Shown here: one piece after another, positions 6,992 to 14,540 of the stretch | How the letters are laid out: each line of letters begins with the position of its first letter | Numbering within the stretch: position 1 is the first letter of the stretch | From: an uncultured Bacteroidota bacterium | Lineage (GTDB): Bacteria; Bacteroidota; Bacteroidia; Flavobacteriales; Schleiferiaceae | Length of the DNA stretch: 17,084 nucleotides | Reading direction: 5' to 3' | Assembly (NCBI GenBank): GCA_913056475.1 | Contig: CAJXMS010000010.1 | Location: forward strand, 1-17,084 | Position numbers and translations under genes: made by a program | The notes under the pieces: model-generated | The model's database searches: none | The model's input: the letters and a program-made list of their open reading frames with translations, nothing else | Told to the model about the DNA's origin: nothing

Positions 6992-7797
6992 GACTTTTGT
7001 TTTTCGAGCTCGTATAAACTGTATTCCCCCAGGTTCCACAAAGGCGTTTTCTGGAGCCCCTGATCGAGCCGCCAAAGCCAGGGCAGCAAGGGGGCTATTT
7101 TCCCGGCTTTACCGGCGGCATACCAAGGGGGATAAAAAATACTGAAGCCACGCCGGCTCTTCATGGCAAAGGAGGGGGCAAATATGTCTTTTATCTGCTT
7201 AGAAGAGTAGAGATGACTGGGCAGTTGGCGGTAGAGGGCATAGCCTTGCCAACGGTTTTGCCAGCGGGCCAGGGCTTCCCGTAGGTTACCCTTGAGGAGT
7301 TTTACTACTGCATCCATAAGGTAGAAGCGGTTTACCATAGTGAGCACAATCCGGCCGCCCGGTTTAAGCAGTTTTTCCAGGGTAGGAATGTCCTGCTCCA
7401 GGTGGTAACTGGTATTGAGCCCTCCAAAGTAAACGTAAACCAGATCAAACTGCTTACCAACCAGGGCTTTTGGGAGCGCCCGCAGACTGCCGCTGTAAAC
7501 TTCCGCGTTGGTCAATCCCGCTTCTTGCAGGTTTAAATGGGCCTGGCGCGTCATTTCCGGTGATACATCCAAACCGTAAAACTGCCTCTCGGGATAGCGC
7601 TGGGCAAAGTAGAGGAGATCCTCACCTGGCCCAAAGCCTATTTCCAATGCTTGTTCGAAGGGCTGATTTTCGGTATAGGTGCGAAATTGTTTGCGCAGTT
7701 TGGAGAGGATAAAATTCTGGCGGGAACGCTGCAAATAAAAGGGCGCCTCCTCGTCGTAGTAGTTCGCTACTTTTTGATCGTAAGCTTGGGGTTTCAT
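6988..7797 (-). CDS. Class I SAM-dependent methyltransferase
   Basis: 269 residues from ATG 7797. The SAM-binding motif I is LEIGFGPG (residues 51-58, with E52 and the three glycines), motif II is the acidic GLDVSPEM (D77), and a motif resembling post-III is LLKPGGRIVLTMVNRF around residues 143-157. The C-terminal half carries a Trp- and Pro-rich segment near FYPPWYAA, not part of the core fold. The start is chosen because ATG 7797-7795 shares one base with the upstream TGA (TGATG), a classical coupling arrangement; a GTG at 7827 would need a 31-nt overlap. It is the last gene of the polysaccharide block, so a role in methylating a sugar or lipid-linked intermediate is plausible, but a small-molecule or protein substrate cannot be excluded. 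Confidence 0.85.
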   Translation of the reverse strand: MKPQAYDQKVANYYDEEAPFYLQRSRQNFILSKLRKQFRTYTENQPFEQALEIGFGPGEDLLYFAQRYPERQFYGLDVSPEMTRQAHLNLQEAGLTNAEVYSGSLRALPKALVGKQFDLVYVYFGGLNTSYHLEQDIPTLEKLLKPGGRIVLTMVNRFYLMDAVVKLLKGNLREALARWQNRWQGYALYRQLPSHLYSSKQIKDIFAPSFAMKSRRGFSIFYPPWYAAGKAGKIAPLLPWLWRLDQGLQKTPLWNLGEYSLYELEKQKS

Positions 7798-8729
7798 CAA
7801 TTTTCTTCTCTTAAAATTAGCCCCCACTGCTGCTCATAATGGGCACAGGCCTTTTTAAACTGAGCTTCTACCCGGGCGTTGAAATTACGCGGGTGATGGC
7901 GAGAGCGTGTTCTACTGGTGTCAAATGCCTCTTTAAACTCGGCAGCCGACATAGTAGCGAATTTTTGGCGACGGTAGCGCCAGGTCTGCCAGCACAGAAA
8001 ATGATCCAACCGCTCGCCCCCCAGGCGGTTTAGTATTATTTCGCAGCGCTTTTTCAAAGGGCGCCGGCGGGGCCTCAGCAGAAGGGAGCGATCAGGAGGG
8101 GGGAGCGGTCCCAGATATTGGGTGGTCCATTCGTTTGCTTTCAGAAGTTCTTCGTAAAGCGCCGTTCCATAAAGGGGGATAAGGCTGGCCAGCTCCGTGG
8201 CTATGTAGCGATTTTGTTCGGGCATAGAGAGATGCCGCTCATCCACAAAGTAGTTCAGGCAAAAGTACTTATGCGAATTAAGCAACAAAACCTTTTTAAA
8301 CAACATCAGGAGGGTGCGCGCTATCCAGAGGCGGCCCGGGGTAGTTACTACAAAGAAATCCAGATCGCCTCCTTTTTCCATACGCTGCTTGGAAAGGGAG
8401 CCCGAAAGGCCCACGCCCCGCACAAATGGAAAGGAAGCGATGATGCCGGCCATCTGGCGGGCTTTTCGTCGGGAGTTCCGCACCCGCTGCCCTTCGTTGA
8501 GTCGCTCCTTTATCAGGTGTTCCCGGCCCGGCAAGCTGAAATAACCCGCTTGGTTGCTGATCCATCCCTTTTGCTTCAGGGCCTTCAAAAGCCCGGGCGT
8601 CTGCCAAAAGGCAAAGCGCCGCAGCTCTTCCTCTCCTAGCGGATGAGCGAAGAGATCAAAATAGATCAGCGCCCGCAATACGGAGGCTACTTCATCCGCT
8701 GGTATTTCGGCAGCACTACTGGCTTGCAT
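7797..8729 (-). CDS. Nucleotidyltransferase-fold protein of a polysaccharide operon
   Basis: 310 residues from ATG 8729. Residues 1-75 look like a helical/winged-helix region (ASVLRALIYFDLFAHPLGEE... GWISNQAGYFSL). A Pol-beta type nucleotidyltransferase signature follows: VGLSGSLS (G110-S111) and, after a short helix, GGDLDFFVV with the metal-binding pair D122-x-D124. The C-terminal half is helical and basic with no motif I recognise. The family is known to transfer a nucleotidyl group to proteins, RNA or antibiotics, and some members are inactive or act as toxins; the substrate here is unknown. The ATG overlaps the ligase gene by 14 nt; a TTG at 8780 would give 17 more residues and a 65-nt overlap, less likely. 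Its position between an O-antigen ligase and a methyltransferase suggests a role in surface-glycan assembly or its control. Confidence 0.7.
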   Translation of the reverse strand: MQASSAAEIPADEVASVLRALIYFDLFAHPLGEEELRRFAFWQTPGLLKALKQKGWISNQAGYFSLPGREHLIKERLNEGQRVRNSRRKARQMAGIIASFPFVRGVGLSGSLSKQRMEKGGDLDFFVVTTPGRLWIARTLLMLFKKVLLLNSHKYFCLNYFVDERHLSMPEQNRYIATELASLIPLYGTALYEELLKANEWTTQYLGPLPPPDRSLLLRPRRRPLKKRCEIILNRLGGERLDHFLCWQTWRYRRQKFATMSAAEFKEAFDTSRTRSRHHPRNFNARVEAQFKKACAHYEQQWGLILREEN

Positions 8730-10188
8730 GGGGCTTATCTTTTTTGCGGCCTGCGGCCAAATGTGTGTCAAGTGAAACAATGCCCGCTATAAACCCCCAG
8801 TGAAGCAATGCGGTTTTATCGGTATCTAAGAAAAAATTGAACAAGCCGTGGGTCCAGTAACCTACCAGCCCCAGGACAAAGGCAGTGGCCAGTAGGCGGG
8901 TTTGGCGGCGCGGTGCGTGGTAGCAAAGGGCCATTCCTCGCTGAAAAGTAAAGGCCAGGAGGGCTGCAAAAAGCAACAAAGCAGGCCAGCCTGATTCGGC
9001 CAGGGGCTTGAGATACTCGGAGTGCACCCCGCCCGCATCGCCCAGGTAGGTACTGAGACGGGTCATGCGCTGCTGATCCTGATAGGGGCCGTACTGCATG
9101 GGGTAAGTGCCGGGGCCGAAGCCTAAGTGGGGTTTTTCCCGAAACATATTCCAGGCAGCTTTCCAGCGATTGAGCCTTTCCAGGTTGGAAACACTGGAAT
9201 TAATATTGGCCGAGGAGGCCAGGTTTTCGGCTGGGGCGCCGCCCCGCTCACTGCTTACCTGATTTAGCCGGGCCTGCAGGGGCATGCGGTAGAAGAAGAG
9301 CCCGCTTAATAGCAGCAGACCTAGCAGGACGAGGTAACGCACTTTTAGCCGTAAGGCTATAAAAATACCCAGCAAAAAAATCACTACAACGCTGATCCAA
9401 ACGGCTCGAGAGTAGCTAAGAAATATCCCTGTGAGCAGAATAATGAGGATCAAGAGGAGGGCCCAACGGGGAAGCAGGCGTTCAGCGCGGGGCAGAAGTA
9501 GGCGAAGGGCCCAAAAGGGCAGCAGGAGGGCCAATACGGCACCGTAGATGGTATGATCATTAAAAAAAGGGGAAGGAACGTTCTTATTGACTTGCGGTAC
9601 AAAGCCATAGCCAGCGTGCCGCCAGGTAGTATAGACTACCAGGACCAGCACCGGAAGCGTATAAAGCCAAGGCAACCAGCTCCAGTGGGAGGGCTGCCTA
9701 AGCCAGCTGGTAAGCAAAAAGAAAAAGACGCCGATGTAAGCTGCCTGCAGCAACAAGTACTTTAGGGATACCCAGGGCATTTCACTACCGAGAGCACTGA
9801 TGACCAGCCAGGAGAAATAGCCTCCGACCAGCCAAGTTATGGGATGTTGAACCGAAAGAGGTCCCGGCCACCGGCCGGTGATCCACTGCAAGATACCAAC
9901 GAAACCCAATAAGAAAAGCCAGGCTTCTCCCGGGAGGCTTATCTTGCTATCGCCCAGGTGTGCGTACACGGAAAAGGGCAAAAAGAGAAGCAAGCTGTAA
10001 AAGGCCTGGCGGGCGGCATGCCAGGCCATGATACCCTGCAAAAGTACCAGCGGTAGGGCGAGCAACCAGCTCCACTTGGGGGGAAGCGGTCCTAAGAGAA
10101 CAATAGCCGCCCATATGACCACCGCAAAGAGAAGCACGAAGAGCCCCGCCTGAGGTTGAGCCCTCTTTATGCGCGAGTGCCTTTCCAT
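8716..10188 (-). CDS. O-antigen ligase/polymerase family membrane protein (WaaL/Wzy-like)
   Basis: 490 residues with about 11-12 predicted membrane segments. A large periplasmic loop lies between roughly residues 300 and 400, the arrangement of O-antigen ligases and Wzy-type polymerases. Hallmarks include SYSRAVW (258-264), RLNRWKAAWNMFREKP then HLGFGPGTYP in the loop, and the catalytic-histidine motif HSEYLKPLAESGWPALLLF starting at H389. Family members join undecaprenyl-linked glycans either to each other or to an acceptor such as lipid A core, or in Bacteroidota to secreted proteins; sequence alone cannot separate ligase from polymerase. It starts at ATG 10188, overlapping the chain-length gene upstream by 22 nt, and ends inside the nucleotidyltransferase gene. 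The strong coupling implies a common stoichiometry. Confidence 0.88.
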   Translation of the reverse strand: MERHSRIKRAQPQAGLFVLLFAVVIWAAIVLLGPLPPKWSWLLALPLVLLQGIMAWHAARQAFYSLLLFLPFSVYAHLGDSKISLPGEAWLFLLGFVGILQWITGRWPGPLSVQHPITWLVGGYFSWLVISALGSEMPWVSLKYLLLQAAYIGVFFFLLTSWLRQPSHWSWLPWLYTLPVLVLVVYTTWRHAGYGFVPQVNKNVPSPFFNDHTIYGAVLALLLPFWALRLLLPRAERLLPRWALLLILIILLTGIFLSYSRAVWISVVVIFLLGIFIALRLKVRYLVLLGLLLLSGLFFYRMPLQARLNQVSSERGGAPAENLASSANINSSVSNLERLNRWKAAWNMFREKPHLGFGPGTYPMQYGPYQDQQRMTRLSTYLGDAGGVHSEYLKPLAESGWPALLLFAALLAFTFQRGMALCYHAPRRQTRLLATAFVLGLVGYWTHGLFNFFLDTDKTALLHWGFIAGIVSLDTHLAAGRKKDKPHASQ

Positions 10189-11399
10189 AAATGGTAAAGC
10201 GTGTAATAAAGTAAAGCGGAAGAGCTAAGCACTACCGCCCCCAAAAGGGCCCATAGGATGCGAAGCGGCCGGCTGGGCTCAGCGGGGGGAATAGCTTTGC
10301 TGGCCTGGTAAGCAACGCGAGGGGGGTGGGCCAGACGTTCTTTTCCCTGGCGCAGCTTTTTCCGCCGCTCTTCCAGTTCCGCAAAAGCCTTTTTTACTTG
10401 CTCCCGCTTTAGTTCTTGGCTCAGCATCCCTTGAGATTTTCGGCTCAGCTGGTTTTGTAAGGTACGGTTTTGATTCAGCTGTGCTTGAAGGCGCTTAAGC
10501 TCCTTCTGGAGGGAGCGGTAGGCGGGAAGGTGTTCCTGTAAGCTCCGGACCTCTTCTTGAAGGTAGCTGCGTTTGCTTTTCGTACCTGCTATGAGGCGGC
10601 TTAGCCGCTGGCGGGTTGTATCCGCACGGGCGGCTTTTTTACGGGCCATCAGGGAAACCTCCTTTTGTTCCAGCTCTTTGATCTTTTGCAAAAGATCGCT
10701 TAGTTGCTTTTGGGGCTGCAAATAGCCCATTTCCTGTATAAGGACATCGCGTTGATTTAAGCGTTGCTTTTTTTCCTGTTCCAAGCGCTCGGCGGCTGCT
10801 TGCAGTACTTGCAGGCTATCGCGTTTGTTGCGCCTGAGTGATCGTTTCCAGCGGAGGAGTAAGCTGTCAAAAGCTTCCTGGCGGTTTTTTAACCGGGCTC
10901 GCATGATGGCCAGCCGTTGATTTTTGTTTTCCCGGATAAGTTGATCATTGGCGGCAGAAATCAGGCGAGCAGCGCTATTAGCGAGGCGGGCGGCAAACCG
11001 GGGATCAGGATCGGTAGCGGTGATTTCCAGTGCGTTAAAAACCGTGCGCTTGATGCTTAAGTGATTCTCCAATGCCCGATAGGTTTTGGCTTGGGCTTGG
11101 GCTGCTTCTGGGGGAATGCCATAATGTTTTTGCAGCTGATGCTGGCCTATCAGGGTATCGCGGAGGTAGGAAGATTGAAAAAGTTGTTGCAGAATGAGCG
11201 TATTGCCTTGGTGTAGGCGCATGTCTTCCTCTCCTCCGGCAGCATACACCAAGGCCGTAGCGGAAAAAGAGGGGCTCTGCGCAAAGGAGAGCAGGAAACC
11301 CAGCAAAGCCCCCGCCAGGCTCACGCCCAGCAGGGTAAAACGGTAGCGTATAAGTAAACGGCCCAAGGGAAAGGGTCTTAGCTTATGAGGGGCAGCCAT
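10167..11399 (-). CDS. Wzz/GumC-like polysaccharide chain-length (co-polymerase) protein
   Basis: 410 residues. The topology is that of polysaccharide co-polymerases: a short cytoplasmic N-terminus, a membrane helix at about 20-42, a periplasmic domain, a long coiled coil (roughly 155-350, rich in K, R, E, Q and L), and a second membrane helix at about 380-402 preceded by the proline-rich AIPPAEPSRP. The first part contains the usual beta/alpha Wzz domain (SATALVYAAG... ALEITATDPDP). There is no C-terminal tyrosine kinase domain, so it is the kinase-less type. Such proteins set chain length by working with a Wzy-type polymerase, here the gene directly downstream (22-nt overlap). The start ATG 11399 lies 4 nt after the stop of the small ORF 11404-11583. 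Confidence 0.85.
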   Translation of the reverse strand: MAAPHKLRPFPLGRLLIRYRFTLLGVSLAGALLGFLLSFAQSPSFSATALVYAAGGEEDMRLHQGNTLILQQLFQSSYLRDTLIGQHQLQKHYGIPPEAAQAQAKTYRALENHLSIKRTVFNALEITATDPDPRFAARLANSAARLISAANDQLIRENKNQRLAIMRARLKNRQEAFDSLLLRWKRSLRRNKRDSLQVLQAAAERLEQEKKQRLNQRDVLIQEMGYLQPQKQLSDLLQKIKELEQKEVSLMARKKAARADTTRQRLSRLIAGTKSKRSYLQEEVRSLQEHLPAYRSLQKELKRLQAQLNQNRTLQNQLSRKSQGMLSQELKREQVKKAFAELEERRKKLRQGKERLAHPPRVAYQASKAIPPAEPSRPLRILWALLGAVVLSSSALLYYTLYHLWKGTRA

Positions 11400-11403
11400 T
11401 CAT

Positions 11404-11583
11404 TTAGGGGCAATGGTGATTAACTAAAAATTCGTAGCCAGTTCGCAAAGAAAAGCGGGCGGCTTTCTTTTTTAAGAGGGTATGGTATCGAAGGCGAAGA
11501 AACGGCATCTGAATGCGTGCAAAATCTTTTTTAAGATCTTTAGTAAACGCCCCATATAAAACGGAAAGGGGCAAAGTGTTCAC
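11404..11583 (-). CDS. Small basic ORF, unknown function, coupled to symporter and chain-length genes
   Basis: 59 residues beginning VNTLPLSVLYGAFTKDLKK (GTG start) and ending GYEFLVNHHCP. It is basic (many K and R) and has no signal peptide or membrane helix. The GTG (11583-11581) overlaps the symporter TGA by the tetranucleotide GTGA, with an AAGAAGG sequence just upstream. The stop TAA (11406-11404) is followed after 4 nt by the ATG of the chain-length gene. This exact packing of an otherwise unexplained 180-nt gap is the main reason to call it. It resembles no family I know and could be a chance open frame. Without it, the symporter and the polysaccharide genes would be 180 nt apart. Confidence 0.4.
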   Translation of the reverse strand: MNTLPLSVLYGAFTKDLKKDFARIQMPFLRLRYHTLLKKKAARFSLRTGYEFLVNHHCP

Positions 11584-13034
11584 CGCCTTCTTCGTAAAAG
11601 GCCTAAACCGAGGAATGTAAGGAGCCCATTGAGGATCAGGTGTTCAAAGCTCATGGTGTAGCCAAACCACAGGGGGGCATTTTGCTTTATCATAAAACTT
11701 AGCAAGGGAGCGATAATAGCCACGAGCGGCACAAAGGCATCCCGTACCTGCCAGCGGGTAAATAGCCCAAAAGCGTAAAGCCCTAATAAAGGCCCATAGG
11801 TGTAGCCCGCAGCGGTAAAGAGTTCTTTGATGACACTGTCGTCATTGAGCTGGCGAAATACCAGAATGACCCCCAAAAGTAGAAGGGAAAAGGAAGCATG
11901 AACTAGGACGCGGGTACTTTTGGCCGAAAGGCCGCCCACTCCGCGGGAACCGCCCTGGGCCTCCAGGCCCAGTATATCGATGCTGAAGGAGGTGGTGAGG
12001 GAGGTGAGGGCTGAGTCGGCACTGCTGTAAGCCGCGGCGATAAGGCCCAGAACGAAAAAGACAATCACGCCCTGGCCCAACTCACCACTTAAGGCCACTG
12101 CTGGGAAAAGAGCATCCGGGCTATCAAAAGGGATGCCCTTGAGGGCAGCGTAGTCATAAAGCAAGACCCCCAGGGAGAGGAAAATCAAATTAACTAGCAC
12201 CAGTACCACACTAAGGGAAAACATGTTTTTCTGGGCGTCTTTTAAATTCCGGCAGCTCAGGTTTTTTTGCATCATATCCTGATCCAGGCCGGTCATAACG
12301 ATGGTGATGAAAGCGCCGCTAAGGAAGTTTTTCCAGAAATACTGCTCGCTGCGCCAGCTATCCCAAAAGAAGATCTGCGAGCTGGGTTGACGGGTGATAT
12401 AGCCCACTAAATCGCCCTGCGGAAGGAGCTGCTGCTGAATGTATACGATGGTAATGATCACCGCCAGCAACATGAAGGTGGTCTGAAGGGTATCGGTCCA
12501 GATGATGGTCTTGAGCCCGCTGCGAAAAGTATACACCCAGATAAGCAAAATGGTGAGCGCCACGGTGCTCCAAAAAGGCCAGTGGAGGGGGGCAAACACG
12601 GCCAGGTGCAAAACCAGGGCCACCAGATAAAGCCGAAACGCGGCGCCGATAATACGGGAAAGCATGAAGAAAAGGGCGCCGGTGCGGTAGCTTACCGGAC
12701 CAAAGCGCTCTTCCAGGTAGCTGTAAATACTGGTGAGCGACAGGCGGTAGTAGAGGGGCAAAAGGACCTTTATGATAACCAGGTAGCCCGCTACGTAGCC
12801 CAGGACCACCTGTAGGTAACTAAACTGACTGGCTTCGGTCCAGCCGGGTACGGAAATGAAAGTAACTCCGCTCAAAGAAGCTCCTATCATACCAAAAGCC
12901 ACCACGTACCAGGGGGAGCGTCGATTGGCCAGAAAAAAGGTGGCATTATCGCTGCGCCGGCCGGTGAGGTAGCTGATGCCGATGAGCACCAAAAAATAGA
13001 GGCCCACCAGGGCAAGAATGTAAAGGGGCGCCAT
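11580..13034 (-). CDS. Sodium/solute symporter (SSS family)
   Basis: 484 residues from ATG 13034 with about 13 membrane helices, the normal SSS topology. Family signatures are visible: the unwound first-helix region GASLSGVTFISVPG (51-64), the amphipathic loop TGLDQDMMQKNLSCRNLKDA (248-267) typical of Bacteroidota SSS proteins, and the sodium-site helix SSADSALTSLTTSFSIDIL (337-355). It imports an organic solute (sugar, amino acid, carboxylate or sialic acid-like) with Na+; the substrate cannot be told. An in-frame TTG at 13052 would add six residues, but a promoter-like TTTATTTG (minus strand, 13057-13050) overlaps it, so ATG is preferred. It is divergent from recR across about 100 bp. It appears to head the minus-strand run that continues into the polysaccharide genes, since no promoter-like box or terminator was found after it. 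Confidence 0.9.
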   Translation of the reverse strand: MAPLYILALVGLYFLVLIGISYLTGRRSDNATFFLANRRSPWYVVAFGMIGASLSGVTFISVPGWTEASQFSYLQVVLGYVAGYLVIIKVLLPLYYRLSLTSIYSYLEERFGPVSYRTGALFFMLSRIIGAAFRLYLVALVLHLAVFAPLHWPFWSTVALTILLIWVYTFRSGLKTIIWTDTLQTTFMLLAVIITIVYIQQQLLPQGDLVGYITRQPSSQIFFWDSWRSEQYFWKNFLSGAFITIVMTGLDQDMMQKNLSCRNLKDAQKNMFSLSVVLVLVNLIFLSLGVLLYDYAALKGIPFDSPDALFPAVALSGELGQGVIVFFVLGLIAAAYSSADSALTSLTTSFSIDILGLEAQGGSRGVGGLSAKSTRVLVHASFSLLLLGVILVFRQLNDDSVIKELFTAAGYTYGPLLGLYAFGLFTRWQVRDAFVPLVAIIAPLLSFMIKQNAPLWFGYTMSFEHLILNGLLTFLGLGLLRRRR

Positions 13035-13080
13035 GGGGAGAATTTTCCGCAAATAAAGCCAATTCCGCCCAGCCGCCTGC

Positions 13081-13088
13081 TATCTTTG
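13081..13088 (+). promoter_or_regulatory. Candidate -7 promoter box of recR (TAnnTTTG)
   Basis: TATCTTTG fits TAnnTTTG exactly and lies 48 nt upstream of the recR ATG. A clear -33 TTG at the usual distance is missing. It is followed at 13090-13105 by a small inverted repeat, CTCCTT-AGGA-AAGGAG, in what would be the 5' leader. Confidence 0.45.
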
Positions 13089-13136
13089 CCTCCTTAGGAA
13101 AGGAGAAAGGATATTCTCTATGATTTAAGGATTGGT

Positions 13137-13742
13137 ATGGACTATACTTCGCATCATTTAGAAAAGGCGGTTCAGGAAATTCACGGTTTGCCGGGCATAG
13201 GCGAAAAAACGGCCTTGCGGCTTGCGCTGCACTTGCTGCGAACAGAGGAGGGCCGTGTGCGTGCGCTGGCAGAGAGCCTGGTGAATCTGAAAACCAAAGT
13301 GAAGCGCTGTGAGAATTGCGGCAACCTCAGCGATACGGCCGTGTGCCATATCTGCCAACAGCCCAACCGCCAGCACGATTTGGTATGCGTGGTGGAGGAT
13401 ATCCGGGACGTGATGGCCATCGAGCATACTGGTCAGTACCGCGGCATATACCACGTCCTGGGCGGCGTCATTAGCCCGATGGATGGCATCGGCCCGGGCG
13501 ACCTCAACGTGGCGCGGCTGGAGGAAAAAGCGGCTCAAGGAGAACTGAGTGAAGTGATCCTGGCGCTCCGCGGGGACATGGAAGGGGATACCACCAGTTT
13601 TTACCTCTACAAGCGCTTGAAAGATCACCCGGTCAAACTAAGTACACTGGCACGAGGTATTGCCGTAGGCGATCAACTCGAATATACCGACGAGGTAACC
13701 TTGGGGCAAAGTATAGCCCGGCGGGTACCTTACCAGGGCTGA
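13137..13742 (+). CDS. recR: Recombination mediator RecR
   Basis: 201 residues, the standard RecR length (about 200). Domain order is as expected: helix-hairpin-helix GLPGIGEKTA (17-26), a C4 zinc finger with C58-x2-C61 and C70-x2-C73, a Toprim domain with VCVVEDIRDV (E87, D88) and a C-terminal SxLARGIAVGDQLEYTDEVTL segment (Walker B-like region). RecR works with RecO, and RecF where present, to load RecA on SSB-coated single-stranded DNA during gap repair. ATG 13137 is the only start consistent with the conserved N-terminus. It appears to be monocistronic, divergent from the symporter; no intrinsic terminator was seen downstream. Confidence 0.97.
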   Translation: MDYTSHHLEKAVQEIHGLPGIGEKTALRLALHLLRTEEGRVRALAESLVNLKTKVKRCENCGNLSDTAVCHICQQPNRQHDLVCVVEDIRDVMAIEHTGQYRGIYHVLGGVISPMDGIGPGDLNVARLEEKAAQGELSEVILALRGDMEGDTTSFYLYKRLKDHPVKLSTLARGIAVGDQLEYTDEVTLGQSIARRVPYQG

Positions 13743-13960
13743 TGGACGGAGCTCCGGATAAAGGTCCCGCGGATGCGTACGCCTCCTGCTGCTCCTTGTG
13801 AAGGTTAGCCATTAGGGTTATCGCTCGTTTGAGCGGAGCAATAAAGGGGACGGTACCCGGCAATTCACAATTCCCGCGAAAAAGCACGCGCAGGTCCCCT
13901 TCAGCCGTGCTAACCGAAACAGACGAGCGAAAAGGATATAAATCAATAGATCAGGACCCT
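13743..13960. other. Gap after recR, no intact gene
   Basis: On the minus strand, a frame starting after an in-frame stop near 13945 is open through this gap and into recR (ending about 13633). It is weakly protein-like (contains FRGNCELPGTVPFIAPLK), but it lies antisense to recR for 110 nt and matches nothing I know. A short inverted repeat, CGCTC-GTTT-GAGCG (13822-13835), lacks a T tract, so it is not a terminator. Confidence 0.5.
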
Positions 13961-14489
13961 ATGTAAAATCAAACCCCAAAGCCCATTGGCCAGGCGGCCC
14001 GTAGTTATCCCTGGGAGGCTTATGCCCGCCCGGCCACCTACGAAACCCTGCGTAAAGAACACCCTCCACGGGAGTTGGCCCGGGTTTTAGAATACCTACC
14101 CAGCGCTGACGCCCGGAAAAATACGGTCCTTTTAATACCCTCCTGCTTTTCACTCTGTTGCTCAATCTGGGTTTTTGTCTTGGGCAGGGCTTGAAGAAGG
14201 GGCTTATTCGCTTTATAGTTTTTTGCTTTTGCAGTTGCTGATGATCATGATAGTGGCTCGGGAGCAGATCCGCTACTATACATCGATGGTGGTAATAAGC
14301 GGGTTTAATATTTTGACCCTGGGAGCTCTGTTGATTGGTGGTTGACAAACCCTAAACGGCGCATTTATGGTTATGGCAGCGCTCAATCTGGCCGTGCTGA
14401 TTATGCCTCCTTGGCTCGTCCGGAAGCTCACCCCGCCCGGGCAACAGGTGAGAGAGGCTTACACCTACAGGCGTGGCCTTTCCCAATAG
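13961..14489 (+). pseudogene. Decayed gene for a small polytopic membrane protein
   Basis: Read on the plus strand, three frames join into one plausible protein of about 170 residues. ATG 13961 is followed at once by TAA (codon 2). The frame then runs from NQTPKPIGQAARSYPW to LARVLEYLPSADA. Near 14112-14121 it must shift to the frame reading EKYGPFNTLLLFTLLLNLGF, and near 14185-14195 to the frame reading EEGAYSLYSFLLLQLLMIM. That last frame is interrupted by TGA at 14343-14345 and ends with TAG at 14487-14489 after REAYTYRRGLSQ. Four hydrophobic helices and a soluble N-terminal part are visible. Both shifts behave as one-base losses. I do not recognise the family. Two separate stops in addition to the shifts favour real decay over sequencing error. 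Confidence 0.6.
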
Positions 14490-14540
14490 CGCCTAACATT
14501 TCAGTTTCCCGGTTGGGGCAACGCTCTAAACCTGGGAGCC

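Noticed and set aside
8118..8639. 173-codon ORF on the plus strand
   Set aside because: Lies antisense within the nucleotidyltransferase-fold gene; composition is that of a shadow frame.
13822..13835. Inverted repeat CGCTC-GTTT-GAGCG as a recR terminator
   Set aside because: Five-base arms and no T tract on either strand.
13633..13887. Minus-strand ORF across the recR 3' end
   Set aside because: Overlaps recR antisense by 110 nt and resembles no family; kept only as a remark on the gap after recR.
14343..14345. UGA recoded as tryptophan or selenocysteine in the membrane gene
   Set aside because: TGA is an ordinary stop in pyrB, rnz and the symporter gene here, and the same gene also has a TAA and two frame breaks; decay explains it better.
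13959..14348. 129-codon minus-strand ORF opposite the membrane pseudogene
   Set aside because: Rich in H, Q, P and R, as expected from the complement of hydrophobic codons; the plus-strand reading gives membrane helices.
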